The translations under genes and the position numbers were made by a program. A stretch of DNA of 64,000 bases from Anaerobiospirillum sp. NML120448 (GTDB taxonomy: Bacteria > Pseudomonadota > Gammaproteobacteria > Enterobacterales > Succinivibrionaceae): the NCBI RefSeq assembly GCF_023050945.1, contig NZ_JALKIM010000003.1, positions 1-64,000 of the forward strand, read 5' to 3'. The notes beneath the pieces are model-generated. The model did not search any database. It was not told the origin of the DNA and worked only from the letters and a program-made list of their open reading frames with translations. Each line of letters begins with the position of its first letter. Position 1 is the first letter of the stretch. Positions 26,853 to 34,898 of this stretch are shown here, one piece after another.

Positions 26853-27764
26853 TTAGCCTAACATTGAGAGAGCTAATTGTGGACGGCTGTTAGCCTGCAT
26901 TAACATAGAGGTAGCAGCTTGCTGAATGATAGACTGCTGGCTTAAGTTTGCAGACTCCTCAGCAAAGTCAGCGTCACGAATACGGCTGCGAGCGTCAGAC
27001 TGATTAGCAGCAACGTTGGACTGGTTACGGATAGATGACTCAAGACGATTCTGGATAGCACCTAAGCCTGAACGCTGATTATCAACCTTTGCAATCATAG
27101 CATCCATAAGGGTGATTACTTCTTTAGCACCAGAGGCGGTATCAAGATTCAATGAATTTACATTTTGGTTAACGCCCTTTGTACCTGTAGTGCCTTTAAC
27201 CTGATCATAAATTCCCTTGAATGTAAAATAGCCTACATCAAAAGAAATTTCATCCTTATTATTAGCGCCAACTTGAAGTGTCATTTTGGCACCTTTAGAT
27301 GCCTTATCAGCCTGAGAGCCATAAATGGTATCTGCACTGGTTGCGCCATTGAGAATGGTCTTGCCACCAAACTTAGTTTGCTCAGCAATACGAGTAATTT
27401 CAGATAATAATTGGTTGCCTTCGCTTTGAAGTGCGGTGCGATCTTCTTTAGTATTGGTACCGTTAGCAGACTGTACAGCTAAAGTACGAATCTTCTGAAG
27501 CATGTTGGTGGTCTCATCAAGAGCGCCTTCGATGGTCTGAGCTAAAGCAATACCATCATTAGTATTACGGTTACCTTGATTTAAACCATTGATTTGAGTG
27601 GTTAAACGGTCAGCGATTTGTAAGCCAGCTGCGTCGTCTTTAGCAGAGTTAATACGCATGCCAGAGCTTAAGCGCTGGTAAGTAGTAGTTAACTGGTTCT
27701 GAACGTTGTTTAAATAGCGGCGGCCATTTAAGGAAGAAACGTTAGTATTTACATAAACTGCCAT
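26853..27764 (-). CDS. Flagellin 3 (central type I)
   Basis: This 303-residue flagellin has the array-wide D0/D1 ends and a type I centre ([24 protein letters not shown]). The segment before the C-terminal helices (KGTTGTKGVNQNVNSLNLDT) is the part that differs most between copies and would form the exposed surface of the filament. Its leader (GTTAATAAGAAGGGCATAATT before ATG on the minus strand, read in overlapping short words) matches those of flagellins 1, 4 and 5. With flagellin 4 it forms a I-II pair that mirrors the flagellin 1-2 pair. Confidence 0.96.
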   Translation of the reverse strand: MAVYVNTNVSSLNGRRYLNNVQNQLTTTYQRLSSGMRINSAKDDAAGLQIADRLTTQINGLNQGNRNTNDGIALAQTIEGALDETTNMLQKIRTLAVQSANGTNTKEDRTALQSEGNQLLSEITRIAEQTKFGGKTILNGATSADTIYGSQADKASKGAKMTLQVGANNKDEISFDVGYFTFKGIYDQVKGTTGTKGVNQNVNSLNLDTASGAKEVITLMDAMIAKVDNQRSGLGAIQNRLESSIRNQSNVAANQSDARSRIRDADFAEESANLSQQSIIQQAATSMLMQANSRPQLALSMLG

Positions 27765-27798
27765 AATTATGCCCTTCTTATTAACTTTATATAGTTGG

Positions 27799-27834
27799 TT
27801 TTAAAAGGCATGAACTCAAATAGGTTCATGCCTT
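27799..27834 (-). terminator. Terminator after flagellin 4 (type A spacer)
   Basis: This is the same 11-bp AAGGCATGAAC/GTTCATGCCTT stem as after flagellin 2, followed on the minus strand by TTTTAAAA. Confidence 0.85.
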
Positions 27835-27866
27835 CTATCCAAAATTAATTTGGATATTTAATTAAA

Positions 27867-28772
27867 TTAGCCAAGCATTGAAAGGGCTAATTGTGGACGG
27901 CTGTTAGCCTGCATGAGCATAGAGGTTGCAGCTTGCTGAATGATTGACTGCTGGCTTAAGTTTGCAGACTCTTCAGCGAAATCAGCATCACGAATACGGC
28001 TACGTGCATCAGACTGGTTAGCGGCAACATTAGCTTGATTGCGGATAGAAGACTCAAGACGATTCTGGATGGCACCTAAGCCTGAACGCTGGTTATCAAC
28101 ATAAGAAATCATCTTATCCATGAGATCGATAACAGCCTTTGCACCAGAAGCAGTCTGTAATTGAAGTCCGTTAGCAGCAGTGAAAGCTGTTTTGTTGGTT
28201 TTATCAACAGCACTTAAAATCGCAGAGAATCTGAAGTTTGAAACGTCAAAGGAGATTTCATCCTTATTGTTAGCACCAACTTGTAAAGTAATCTTTCCTG
28301 CAGTGTGAGTTGCGCCTTGTGCTGCTGTGTTGAAAATAGAGCCAGCTGTTGCACCAACTAAAACAGTCTTGCCACCAAACTTTGTCTGGTTTGCAATACG
28401 AGTGATTTCGGTCATTAAAGAAGTGCCTTCAGCCTTTAAAGCTTCACGATCTTCTTTGGTATTGGTGCCGTTAGCAGACTGTACAGCTAAAGTACGAATC
28501 TTCTGAAGCATGTTGGTGGTCTCATCAAGAGCACCTTCAATGGTCTGAGCTAAAGCAATACCATCATTAGTGTTACGGTTACCTTGATTTAAACCATTGA
28601 TTTGAGTGGTTAAACGGTCTGCGATTTGTAAGCCAGCTGCGTCATCTTTTGCAGAGTTAATACGCATGCCAGAGCTTAAGCGCTGGTAAGTAGTGGTTAA
28701 CTGGTTCTGAACGTTGTTTAAATAGCGGCGGCCATTTAAGGAAGAAACGTTAGTATTTACATAAACTGCCAT
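27867..28772 (-). CDS. Flagellin 4 (central type II)
   Basis: This 301-residue flagellin shares the type II centre with flagellin 2 (GATAGSIFNTAAQGATH) but has the common leader and the common [20 protein letters not shown]-terminal variant of flagellins 1 and 3. It therefore looks like a mosaic: type I-like ends around a type II core, as expected after gene conversion. Its C-terminus has RNQANVAANQ, shared with flagellin 2, where the type I copies have [10 protein letters not shown]. Confidence 0.96.
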   Translation of the reverse strand: MAVYVNTNVSSLNGRRYLNNVQNQLTTTYQRLSSGMRINSAKDDAAGLQIADRLTTQINGLNQGNRNTNDGIALAQTIEGALDETTNMLQKIRTLAVQSANGTNTKEDREALKAEGTSLMTEITRIANQTKFGGKTVLVGATAGSIFNTAAQGATHTAGKITLQVGANNKDEISFDVSNFRFSAILSAVDKTNKTAFTAANGLQLQTASGAKAVIDLMDKMISYVDNQRSGLGAIQNRLESSIRNQANVAANQSDARSRIRDADFAEESANLSQQSIIQQAATSMLMQANSRPQLALSMLG

Positions 28773-28806
28773 AATTATGCCCTTCTTATTAACTTTATAT
28801 AGTTGG

Positions 28807-28843
28807 TTTTAAAAGGGCATGAACTCAAATAGGTTCATGCCTT
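28807..28843 (-). terminator. Terminator after flagellin 5 (type A spacer)
   Basis: This is the third copy of the GGCATGAAC/GTTCATGCC hairpin, here with one extra G in the left arm, followed on the minus strand by TTTTAAAAC. Confidence 0.8.
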
Positions 28844-28875
28844 CTATCCAAAATTAATTTGGATATTTAATTAAA

Positions 28876-29796
28876 TTAGCCAAGCATTGAAAGGGCTAAT
28901 TGTGGACGGCTGTTAGCCTGCATTAACATAGAGGTAGCAGCTTGCTGAATGATAGACTGTTGGCTTAAGTTTGCAGACTCTTCAGCGAAATCAGCATCAC
29001 GAATACGTGCACGTGCATCAGACTGGTTAGCAGCTACGTTAGACTGGTTGCGGATTGAGGACTCAAGACGATTTTGGATGGCACCTAAGCCTGAACGCTG
29101 GCTATCTACCTTTGCAATCATTGCGTCCATAAGGTCAATAGCAGCTTTTGCGCCTGATGCGGTGCTTAATAAAACAGCAGTAGCGTTAGCTGCCTTGGTA
29201 GCATTACCACCGCCAGCACCCTTAACTTGACCTAAAATGTCTTTAAAGGTAAATGCAGCAACATCAAAAGAAATTTCATCTTTGTTGTTGGCACCTACTT
29301 GAATAGTCATCTTAGCGCCTTTGCTTCTATCAGCTGTAGCAACTTGAGAGCCATAAATGGTATTTGCACTGGTTGCACCATTTAATACAGTCTTGCCACC
29401 AAACTTGGTTTGCTCAGCAATACGGGTAATTTCAGCAACTAAAGCAGTGCCTTCTTTTGCTAAAGCAACACGATCATCTGAGGTGTTGGTGCCGTTAGCA
29501 GATTGTACAGCCAAGGTGCGGATCTTTTGGAGCATATTGGTGGTCTCATCAAGAGCACCTTCGATGGTCTGAGCTAAAGCAATACCATCATTAGTATTAC
29601 GGTTACCTTGATTTAAACCATTGATTTGAGTGGTTAAACGGTCAGCAATTTGTAAACCAGCTGCGTCGTCCTTTGCAGAGTTAATACGCATGCCAGAAGA
29701 TAAGCGCTGGTAAGTAGTAGTGAGTTGGTTCTGGACGTTATTTAAATAGCGGCGGCCATTTAAGGAAGAAACGTTGGTATTTACGTAAACTGCCAT
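28876..29796 (-). CDS. Flagellin 5 (central type I)
   Basis: This 306-residue flagellin is the promoter-proximal end of the array. It has a type I centre ([12 protein letters not shown]) with a slightly longer exposed segment ([17 protein letters not shown]). In the C-terminal part RARIRDADF replaces RSRIRDADF. Its leader keeps the TTAACTTTATATAGTTG block of the other copies, but further upstream the DNA is unique and contains a run of nine G/C pairs (29884-29892), about 90 bp before the start. That places a slippage-prone tract in its promoter region. Confidence 0.96.
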   Translation of the reverse strand: MAVYVNTNVSSLNGRRYLNNVQNQLTTTYQRLSSGMRINSAKDDAAGLQIADRLTTQINGLNQGNRNTNDGIALAQTIEGALDETTNMLQKIRTLAVQSANGTNTSDDRVALAKEGTALVAEITRIAEQTKFGGKTVLNGATSANTIYGSQVATADRSKGAKMTIQVGANNKDEISFDVAAFTFKDILGQVKGAGGGNATKAANATAVLLSTASGAKAAIDLMDAMIAKVDSQRSGLGAIQNRLESSIRNQSNVAANQSDARARIRDADFAEESANLSQQSIIQQAATSMLMQANSRPQLALSMLG

Positions 29797-29883
29797 AATT
29801 ATACCCTTCTTATTAACTTTATATAGTTGTTTAAAGGCAAGAACAATTAACAGCTAATGCCTTTTATTAACTCACCAGCTTGA

Positions 29884-29892
29884 GGGGGGGGG
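29884..29892. repeat. Homopolymer G9 (C9 on the coding strand) upstream of flagellin 5
   Basis: A run of nine G on the plus strand lies 88-96 bp upstream of the flagellin 5 start. Such a run is rare in this AT-rich sequence and is a typical slipped-strand site. Confidence 0.85.
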
Positions 29893-30003
29893 TATTTGCT
29901 TAAGCAAAACTTACAGCAGAAATAAAATTTGCTGATTACCACTCAAAATCTCTTGCGGTGATTTTTTGTGCTTACATAAATTTTATCGCCACTATTGTCA
30001 TAG

Positions 30004-30018
30004 TTTTTTTTTTTTTTT
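30004..30018. repeat. Homopolymer T15 at the end of the formyltransferase remnant
   Basis: Fifteen consecutive T on the plus strand (A15 on the minus strand) lie just past the recognisable part of the formyltransferase pseudogene. Confidence 0.85.
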
Positions 30019-30139
30019 CAAAAACCGTGCCAATAAGATATATAAGCCATTTATGAGTGATCTCTAGATATTGAAAACTGTATCTATTCCTACTGATTAA
30101 ATATTTTTTTATAAAAATTGGTTTTTTGTAGACAGTTTC

Positions 30140-30290
30140 CGCTTTACTCATCAAAACTTTTCCTGAGCTATTTTGAACAATACCTTTAGAGAGATTGTTA
30201 TAGTCTAGCTCTTTGAGGAAAGAGACTAGTTTTTTGGTATAAAACTGTACGGTACGACCAGCAACCATGTGTAAAGTATCATCTTTACAT
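30140..30290 (-). pseudogene. Remnant of a formyltransferase gene (copy of 21024-21845)
   Basis: About 145 bp here are closely similar to 21167-21302. On the minus strand the fragment encodes KDDTLHMVAGRTVQFYTKKL and then SFLKELDYNNLSKGIVQNSS, matching the C-terminal part of the intact formyltransferase (SFLQDLDYNHLPQGIVQKSS). The catalytic half is absent, and past the SSGKVLMS segment the reading frame diverges into unrelated sequence and the T15 tract. An open frame of 118 codons (29972-30328) spans it but cannot make an active enzyme. It shows that a formyltransferase gene once lay on this side of the flagellin array as well. Confidence 0.85.
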
Positions 30291-30326
30291 ACTTCTCTAT
30301 GAGCTTTCAGATCTTGGTACATAATC

Positions 30327-30354
30327 AAAAAGGCCTCATATTAATAAGGCCTTT
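30327..30354 (-). terminator. Terminator after the 1245-residue gene
   Basis: An 8-bp stem AAAGGCCT/AGGCCTTT (30329-30336, 30347-30354) is followed on the minus strand by TTGATTATG. It lies about 90 bp beyond the stop at 30443 and directly before the pseudogene. Confidence 0.65.
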
Positions 30355-30442
30355 AGATAGTTTTTAGAGTACGTTTTTAGCTTGCATCTACATGCTCTTT
30401 GATGTGAAAAAGAGTATGAGTTTTAGCAGGGCTCGCTGGGCC

Positions 30443-33400
30443 TTATATATGCTCAAGATAATCTTGCAACTTGTTAAAAGACTCTATTTGCTCTTTAGTA
30501 AATTTTTGCCTAAAGAAGTTCTTAATATAGATCATTTGAACCTCACGCTCACCGCCTGCGTTTTCCATACTGGAAGCCAAGCCTAAGGCAACTTGTGCAA
30601 TTAACTGTTGTTGATCAATGGACAATTTGTTGAGGTCAATATCAAATTGATCACGCAAAACATCATGAAGCCAATTAGCAAACACAGAGTTATCTTTATC
30701 TTTAATCCAACTTGGTTTGCGTCTAAACCAGCTTGGGGTGCGATTTTCCTCTATGCATAATCTTCTTATATTAGATAAATCATGCTTCTTAGAAGTAGGA
30801 TTACTATTAGAGAGCTTAAAGATTTCCTCTTCACTTGGAGCATAAGCCTCTAAGTTTTGCTTAGGTCTAAAAGTAGTGGTGTTGTAGCCTTTGCTAGAGC
30901 GAATATCATTGCTAATGTCCTCATACAAAGAGCTTGATGGCTTATTAGCAGTAAATACTCGAGGGGCAGTCTTTGGTGGAGTATCTAAATCATTACTCTT
31001 ATGCTGTATATCATTGTATTGACGTTGATTTAAATACTTATATGGCTTTTGTGGGCTACGAGTAATGGACAGTCCACTATTAGCATACTTATCATACTGC
31101 TCACTTAAGCCTAAATTAGTTAAGCTACCTTTCTTATTAGCAGAAATATTGCGCCTTAATACAACAACAGTATTTCTGTTGTTGTTATTGCCACTGCCAC
31201 TGCCACTGCTAATGCTATTAGCACTAGAATGCATATTTCTTGCTAAAGAATTGCTATTACCATGAGCTGAGCTTGCCCCTAAATTAGAAACGGATCTATA
31301 GCCAGAACCAGAACCATAGCCAGAGCCAGAGTTTGAGCTTTGCCTAATGCTTGATGAGGAACTTTCAGTAAGATAGCTTTCTGGCTGATGGCTTGTTTGA
31401 GAGGCTATAGTTTGCGCACTCTCTAAACTACTATTAGCATTTAATGTCTGAGAGTTTGGTTTTAAGCCGCTGTCAGGATTACTGATAGAGCTTTGACTTG
31501 AGCTTTGCTCCATAGCCTTAGTTTGTTCGTGCTCTGGTTTAGTAGCAGTCTCAAGCGGCATGTCTGGCTCGAATCTATCCTTAATGTCTTGGTTAGATTG
31601 ATCTCTATTGTCAGATGCTGTAGTTGACGCACTCTCTAAACTGCTATTAGCATTTATTGCCTGAGAGCTTGGTTTTAAGTCGCTGTCAGGCTTACTGATA
31701 GAGCTTTGACTTGAGCTTTGCTCCATAGCCTTAGTTTGTTCGTGCTCTGGTTTAGTAGCAGTCTCAAGCGGCATGTCAGGCTCTGATCTATCCTTAATGT
31801 CTTGGTTAGATTGATCTCTATTGTCAGAAGCCATAGTTTGCGTACTCTCTAAACTGCTATTAGCATTTAATGCCTGAGAGTTTGGTTTTAAGTCGCTGTC
31901 TGGATTGCTAATGGAGCTTTGACTTGAGCTTTGCTCCATAGCCTTATTTTGTTCATGCTCTGGTTTAGTAGCAGTCTCAAGAGACATGTCTGGCTCTAAT
32001 CTATCCTTAATGTCTTGGTTAGATTGATCACTGCTTAACTCATAGCTTTCTTGTGAAGCTGGTTCGTTATTTTGATTTGCAATGGCATCACTTTCTAACT
32101 CGTTCTCAGAATCAAAACTTTCAGACAAGGTTAAGTTGATATAGTCTTCAATAGTCTCAAAGCCATCATAAAAGCAACAAATTAGCATGGCCTCTAAAGC
32201 AAATATCTTTTGCTCCTGCAAATTTCCTTGTGCTAAGAACATGGCAAAGGAAAAGTAGTTAACAACTTGTTGTTTAAGACTATCTTTTAAATATAGCTCT
32301 TTTGCATCTTCATAAAGATGGTATTCATTGAGTTTATCGTGGACGAATTGAATGAACTTAGCTTTACTCTCTTCATCAAGCATATGCTCGCTCAAAGACA
32401 CAATGGAACTAAGATTAGTTTTAAGAAGTTCCATAGCCTTGGCTTTTTGTAAAGAGTAGTGTTGTAAATCCTCAATATAGTTGTGTTGCTCGGCTGTAAA
32501 TTGCTTAAATGCATTATAAACAACCTTATTAACGCTACTATCTCTAATGTTAAGGCGATTAACCGTTTCTTGCGCATAATCATAGTCTTGCTCAGGGTAA
32601 TTATAAGAAGAACTACCAATATCAGAGCTATTTGAGTGCTGTGTATTTGATGCTTGATTGTCATTTAAGCCATCAGACTCTTTAATCTCATTTAAGTAAG
32701 ACTTAATGACAGCTGTTGATGAATAGGCATCATCAAAACACTTAAAGTACAGACAACCAATAATGGCCTCTAACGTGAAAATCTGCTGCTCATAGCGGTT
32801 TGGATTAATATGAGAGATAGCCCATGAAAAAGCATAAATGGTTTGCAACAATATCTCATCTTGCTTTTCAATTTTTTGAGCAGCCTCATAGAGTTTGTTC
32901 TGCTTTAGACCATCACGAACAAAGTCCTCTAAGGGTTTTTTAATATTTTCACTCATGTTGGATAAGCCAACTCGACTTAGGGATCTGATGTTCTTTTCTA
33001 AATACTCCAAAGCCTCTAATGCTGATTTATTAAAGTAGCTAACATCAAGTAATCTAAAGTTATTGCGATTGCTTGATAAATTCTCATAAGCACTCTTAAT
33101 ACGTTCTTCTTCATTTTGACGAACGATAATAGACTCTTGAGTTTGAGTTTGAGCTGAGCGTTGCTCTTGCTCTTGAGCCTTGGCTAGGGACTGAGCTCGG
33201 GCATGCTCTTGCTCTTGGTATAAAGTAGAGCTTGTATCTTGTGTATTAGCAAAGCTTTGAGAGCCATCTTTTTCTTTATAGTGGCTTTCTAATGACCAAT
33301 CGCTAATTACTGGTTCGTTTACTGTGTCAGATAGTGCCTTGGCAGGAGATTGTTTTGGCGTTGCACTAACACTATCTTTTGCTGTTGTAGGGCTGATTCT

Positions 33401-34180
33401 TTGAGTTGCTAGTTCTTTGTTGCCAGAAACAATATCTTTCTTGGTGTCAGAGCTTAAGCTGTCATCAAGCTTATTTTGGTTTGTGCTTTGAGTGTTTAAA
33501 GTTGTAGCTGGTGTTTGCTGGGTAGGTAAATTGCTATTTTCTTTATTGCCGTTATTATGAGCTGTAGATTGTGACTGTAACTTGGCAGAATCAACTTCTG
33601 ATTTTAACGATATTTCATCGTAATTAGAGCAGCTTAAAGCAAGGTTTCTATTATTTACCTGCAAGTCTTCTGTATAGTATTCGCTTCTAAACTCAAAAAT
33701 GCTCAGGATATTTATCTGATTATCTAATATTTCAGCGATCTTGTTTGAGCAGTAACCTTCTACATTATGCTTAAAAGCGCTTTTTTTAGCTAAAAGACAC
33801 ACAATAGCACAGGCAAAATTGTATTGTTCTCTAATGGAGCCTTTTTTATACTCAATTGCTTTAGCAGCGGCATTTGCGGCTAAACAAACAAAGTGCATAT
33901 TGTTAGGATTAATTAGCCTTGTCTTAAGACAATTATTGGTTAATAGAGCCTTAAAGACAGTGCTATAAAAGATCGTTTGTTCTACCTTATCTTTAGCAAA
34001 AGATGGGCTTTGTTGGGCATTAAAATAAGAAGGGACTTCAATAGCAGATTGATAATACAGCGCATACTCTGGGATGGATGAGTAAAGATCTTGTAACTTA
34101 TAAAGGTTTGGCTTAAAAAAGCGATAGATACGCCATACAATAATTAATAAGACAAAAGTTATCCCAAGAAATGCAACCAT
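30443..34180 (-). CDS. Large membrane-anchored protein of unknown function with tandem repeats
   Basis: I do not recognise this 1245-residue protein. Residues 3-20 form one hydrophobic segment (FLGITFVLLIIVWRIY) followed by basic residues, so it is probably an N-terminally anchored inner membrane protein with a cytoplasmic body. Three helical blocks follow, at about 25-165, 370-500 and 540-670; the second and third resemble each other (both end near EQxIFxLEAxxxCxxxxxFxxxxxxI) and are separated by Gln/Ser-rich linkers. Residues about 718-930 are three 71-residue tandem repeats (DQSNQDIKDR...). A Ser/Gly/Asn-rich zone follows, then a conserved-looking C-terminal domain of about 110 residues (TPSWFRRKPSWIKDKDNS...). 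It is transcribed divergently from the jetABC operon. No catalytic motif is visible. Confidence 0.8.
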   Translation of the reverse strand: MVAFLGITFVLLIIVWRIYRFFKPNLYKLQDLYSSIPEYALYYQSAIEVPSYFNAQQSPSFAKDKVEQTIFYSTVFKALLTNNCLKTRLINPNNMHFVCLAANAAAKAIEYKKGSIREQYNFACAIVCLLAKKSAFKHNVEGYCSNKIAEILDNQINILSIFEFRSEYYTEDLQVNNRNLALSCSNYDEISLKSEVDSAKLQSQSTAHNNGNKENSNLPTQQTPATTLNTQSTNQNKLDDSLSSDTKKDIVSGNKELATQRISPTTAKDSVSATPKQSPAKALSDTVNEPVISDWSLESHYKEKDGSQSFANTQDTSSTLYQEQEHARAQSLAKAQEQEQRSAQTQTQESIIVRQNEEERIKSAYENLSSNRNNFRLLDVSYFNKSALEALEYLEKNIRSLSRVGLSNMSENIKKPLEDFVRDGLKQNKLYEAAQKIEKQDEILLQTIYAFSWAISHINPNRYEQQIFTLEAIIGCLYFKCFDDAYSSTAVIKSYLNEIKESDGLNDNQASNTQHSNSSDIGSSSYNYPEQDYDYAQETVNRLNIRDSSVNKVVYNAFKQFTAEQHNYIEDLQHYSLQKAKAMELLKTNLSSIVSLSEHMLDEESKAKFIQFVHDKLNEYHLYEDAKELYLKDSLKQQVVNYFSFAMFLAQGNLQEQKIFALEAMLICCFYDGFETIEDYINLTLSESFDSENELESDAIANQNNEPASQESYELSSDQSNQDIKDRLEPDMSLETATKPEHEQNKAMEQSSSQSSISNPDSDLKPNSQALNANSSLESTQTMASDNRDQSNQDIKDRSEPDMPLETATKPEHEQTKAMEQSSSQSSISKPDSDLKPSSQAINANSSLESASTTASDNRDQSNQDIKDRFEPDMPLETATKPEHEQTKAMEQSSSQSSISNPDSGLKPNSQTLNANSSLESAQTIASQTSHQPESYLTESSSSSIRQSSNSGSGYGSGSGYRSVSNLGASSAHGNSNSLARNMHSSANSISSGSGSGNNNNRNTVVVLRRNISANKKGSLTNLGLSEQYDKYANSGLSITRSPQKPYKYLNQRQYNDIQHKSNDLDTPPKTAPRVFTANKPSSSLYEDISNDIRSSKGYNTTTFRPKQNLEAYAPSEEEIFKLSNSNPTSKKHDLSNIRRLCIEENRTPSWFRRKPSWIKDKDNSVFANWLHDVLRDQFDIDLNKLSIDQQQLIAQVALGLASSMENAGGEREVQMIYIKNFFRQKFTKEQIESFNKLQDYLEHI
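31391..32029 (-). repeat. 213-bp in-frame tandem repeat, three copies
   Basis: The word GGTTAGATTGATC recurs at 31591, 31804 and 32017, exactly 213 bp (71 codons) apart. Each unit encodes DQSNQDIKDR...EPDM...LETATKPEHEQ...KAMEQSSSQSSIS. The unit is acidic and Ser/Gln-rich. High identity between copies suggests recent expansion. Confidence 0.92.
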
Positions 34181-34898
34181 TTAACTGCTTACTCCAAACG
34201 CCTGTTTCAGAAATAATAATAATAATAATTATAGCATATAGATATTAAGCATAGGGACGGAAACGTACTAATTACGGGATTATCCTCACAATGAAATAAG
34301 TATTTTTTTAATGTAATCACAAAATTTTGAGTTGTGACAACTTGGTTTTAGAGATTGGTTGAAAAGATCAAAGCTTTGCTCAAGATGTTAACAAAAACGT
34401 GAAACTTTATTTTGAATGATAGAGGCTTAAATCGTATTAGAGTCTGGTTTTTAGTCGACATGGGAAAAGCATTGAAATGAGCAATACTATGAGGTGCGGG
34501 CGTTTAAAGTTTTGATTTATAGGTGCTGGGGGATTTAGGGGGTGATGATAGATAGCTTAAGGATAGTGTGGAAGATCGCACAATTTTTACATGGTTAGTA
34601 TAAAAATGATATAATGTACATTTTGCAAAAGTATAGAATCCAACCTGATTTTTAAAAGAGTTTATTGCATTTAGAAGTGCTTTGGTTGGGTGTTTTGCTT
34701 TTATAACTTGCTCATTAAAAAGTGCTTAAGGCAGATGAGCGGGCGTTGTAATTGGGGCTGTAGGCATATTATAAGTCTATTAGCTTAAGCTGATTATGTT
34801 TGGTTTGGTAAGGGGCTGTTAAGGTCGTCTTTTTTAAGGAGAATGATGCGATTTTCCTCTTGTTATAAGTAACAAGGTGATGTCTCGCAAATTGATTT
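34181..34898. other. Divergent promoter region between the 1245-residue gene and jetA
   Basis: No gene is seen in this 718-bp gap. It contains an (AAT)n run at about 34211-34229 close to the start of the leftward gene, and a good sigma-70 promoter facing jetA. The leader between that promoter and jetA would be about 280 nt. Confidence 0.55.
34586..34615 (+). promoter_or_regulatory. Sigma-70 promoter for the jetABC operon
   Basis: TTTACA (34586-34591) matches the -35 consensus at five of six positions, and a perfect TATAAT (34610-34615) follows after an 18-bp spacer. It faces jetA, about 285 bp upstream of its ATG. Confidence 0.6.

Noticed and set aside
24698-29572. Long open frames antisense to the flagellin genes
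   Set aside because: They recur only because the flagellin ends are repeated and have biased codons; they have no ribosome sites or family resemblance.
24529-29850. Sigma-28 promoters before each flagellin
   Set aside because: I looked for TAAA-N15-GCCGATAA-like pairs on the minus strand and saw no convincing match, so none is listed.
29972-30328. A separate functional gene of 118 codons
   Set aside because: Only a central stretch matches the C-terminal third of the nearby formyltransferase; the catalytic half is missing and the end is encoded by a homopolymer run.
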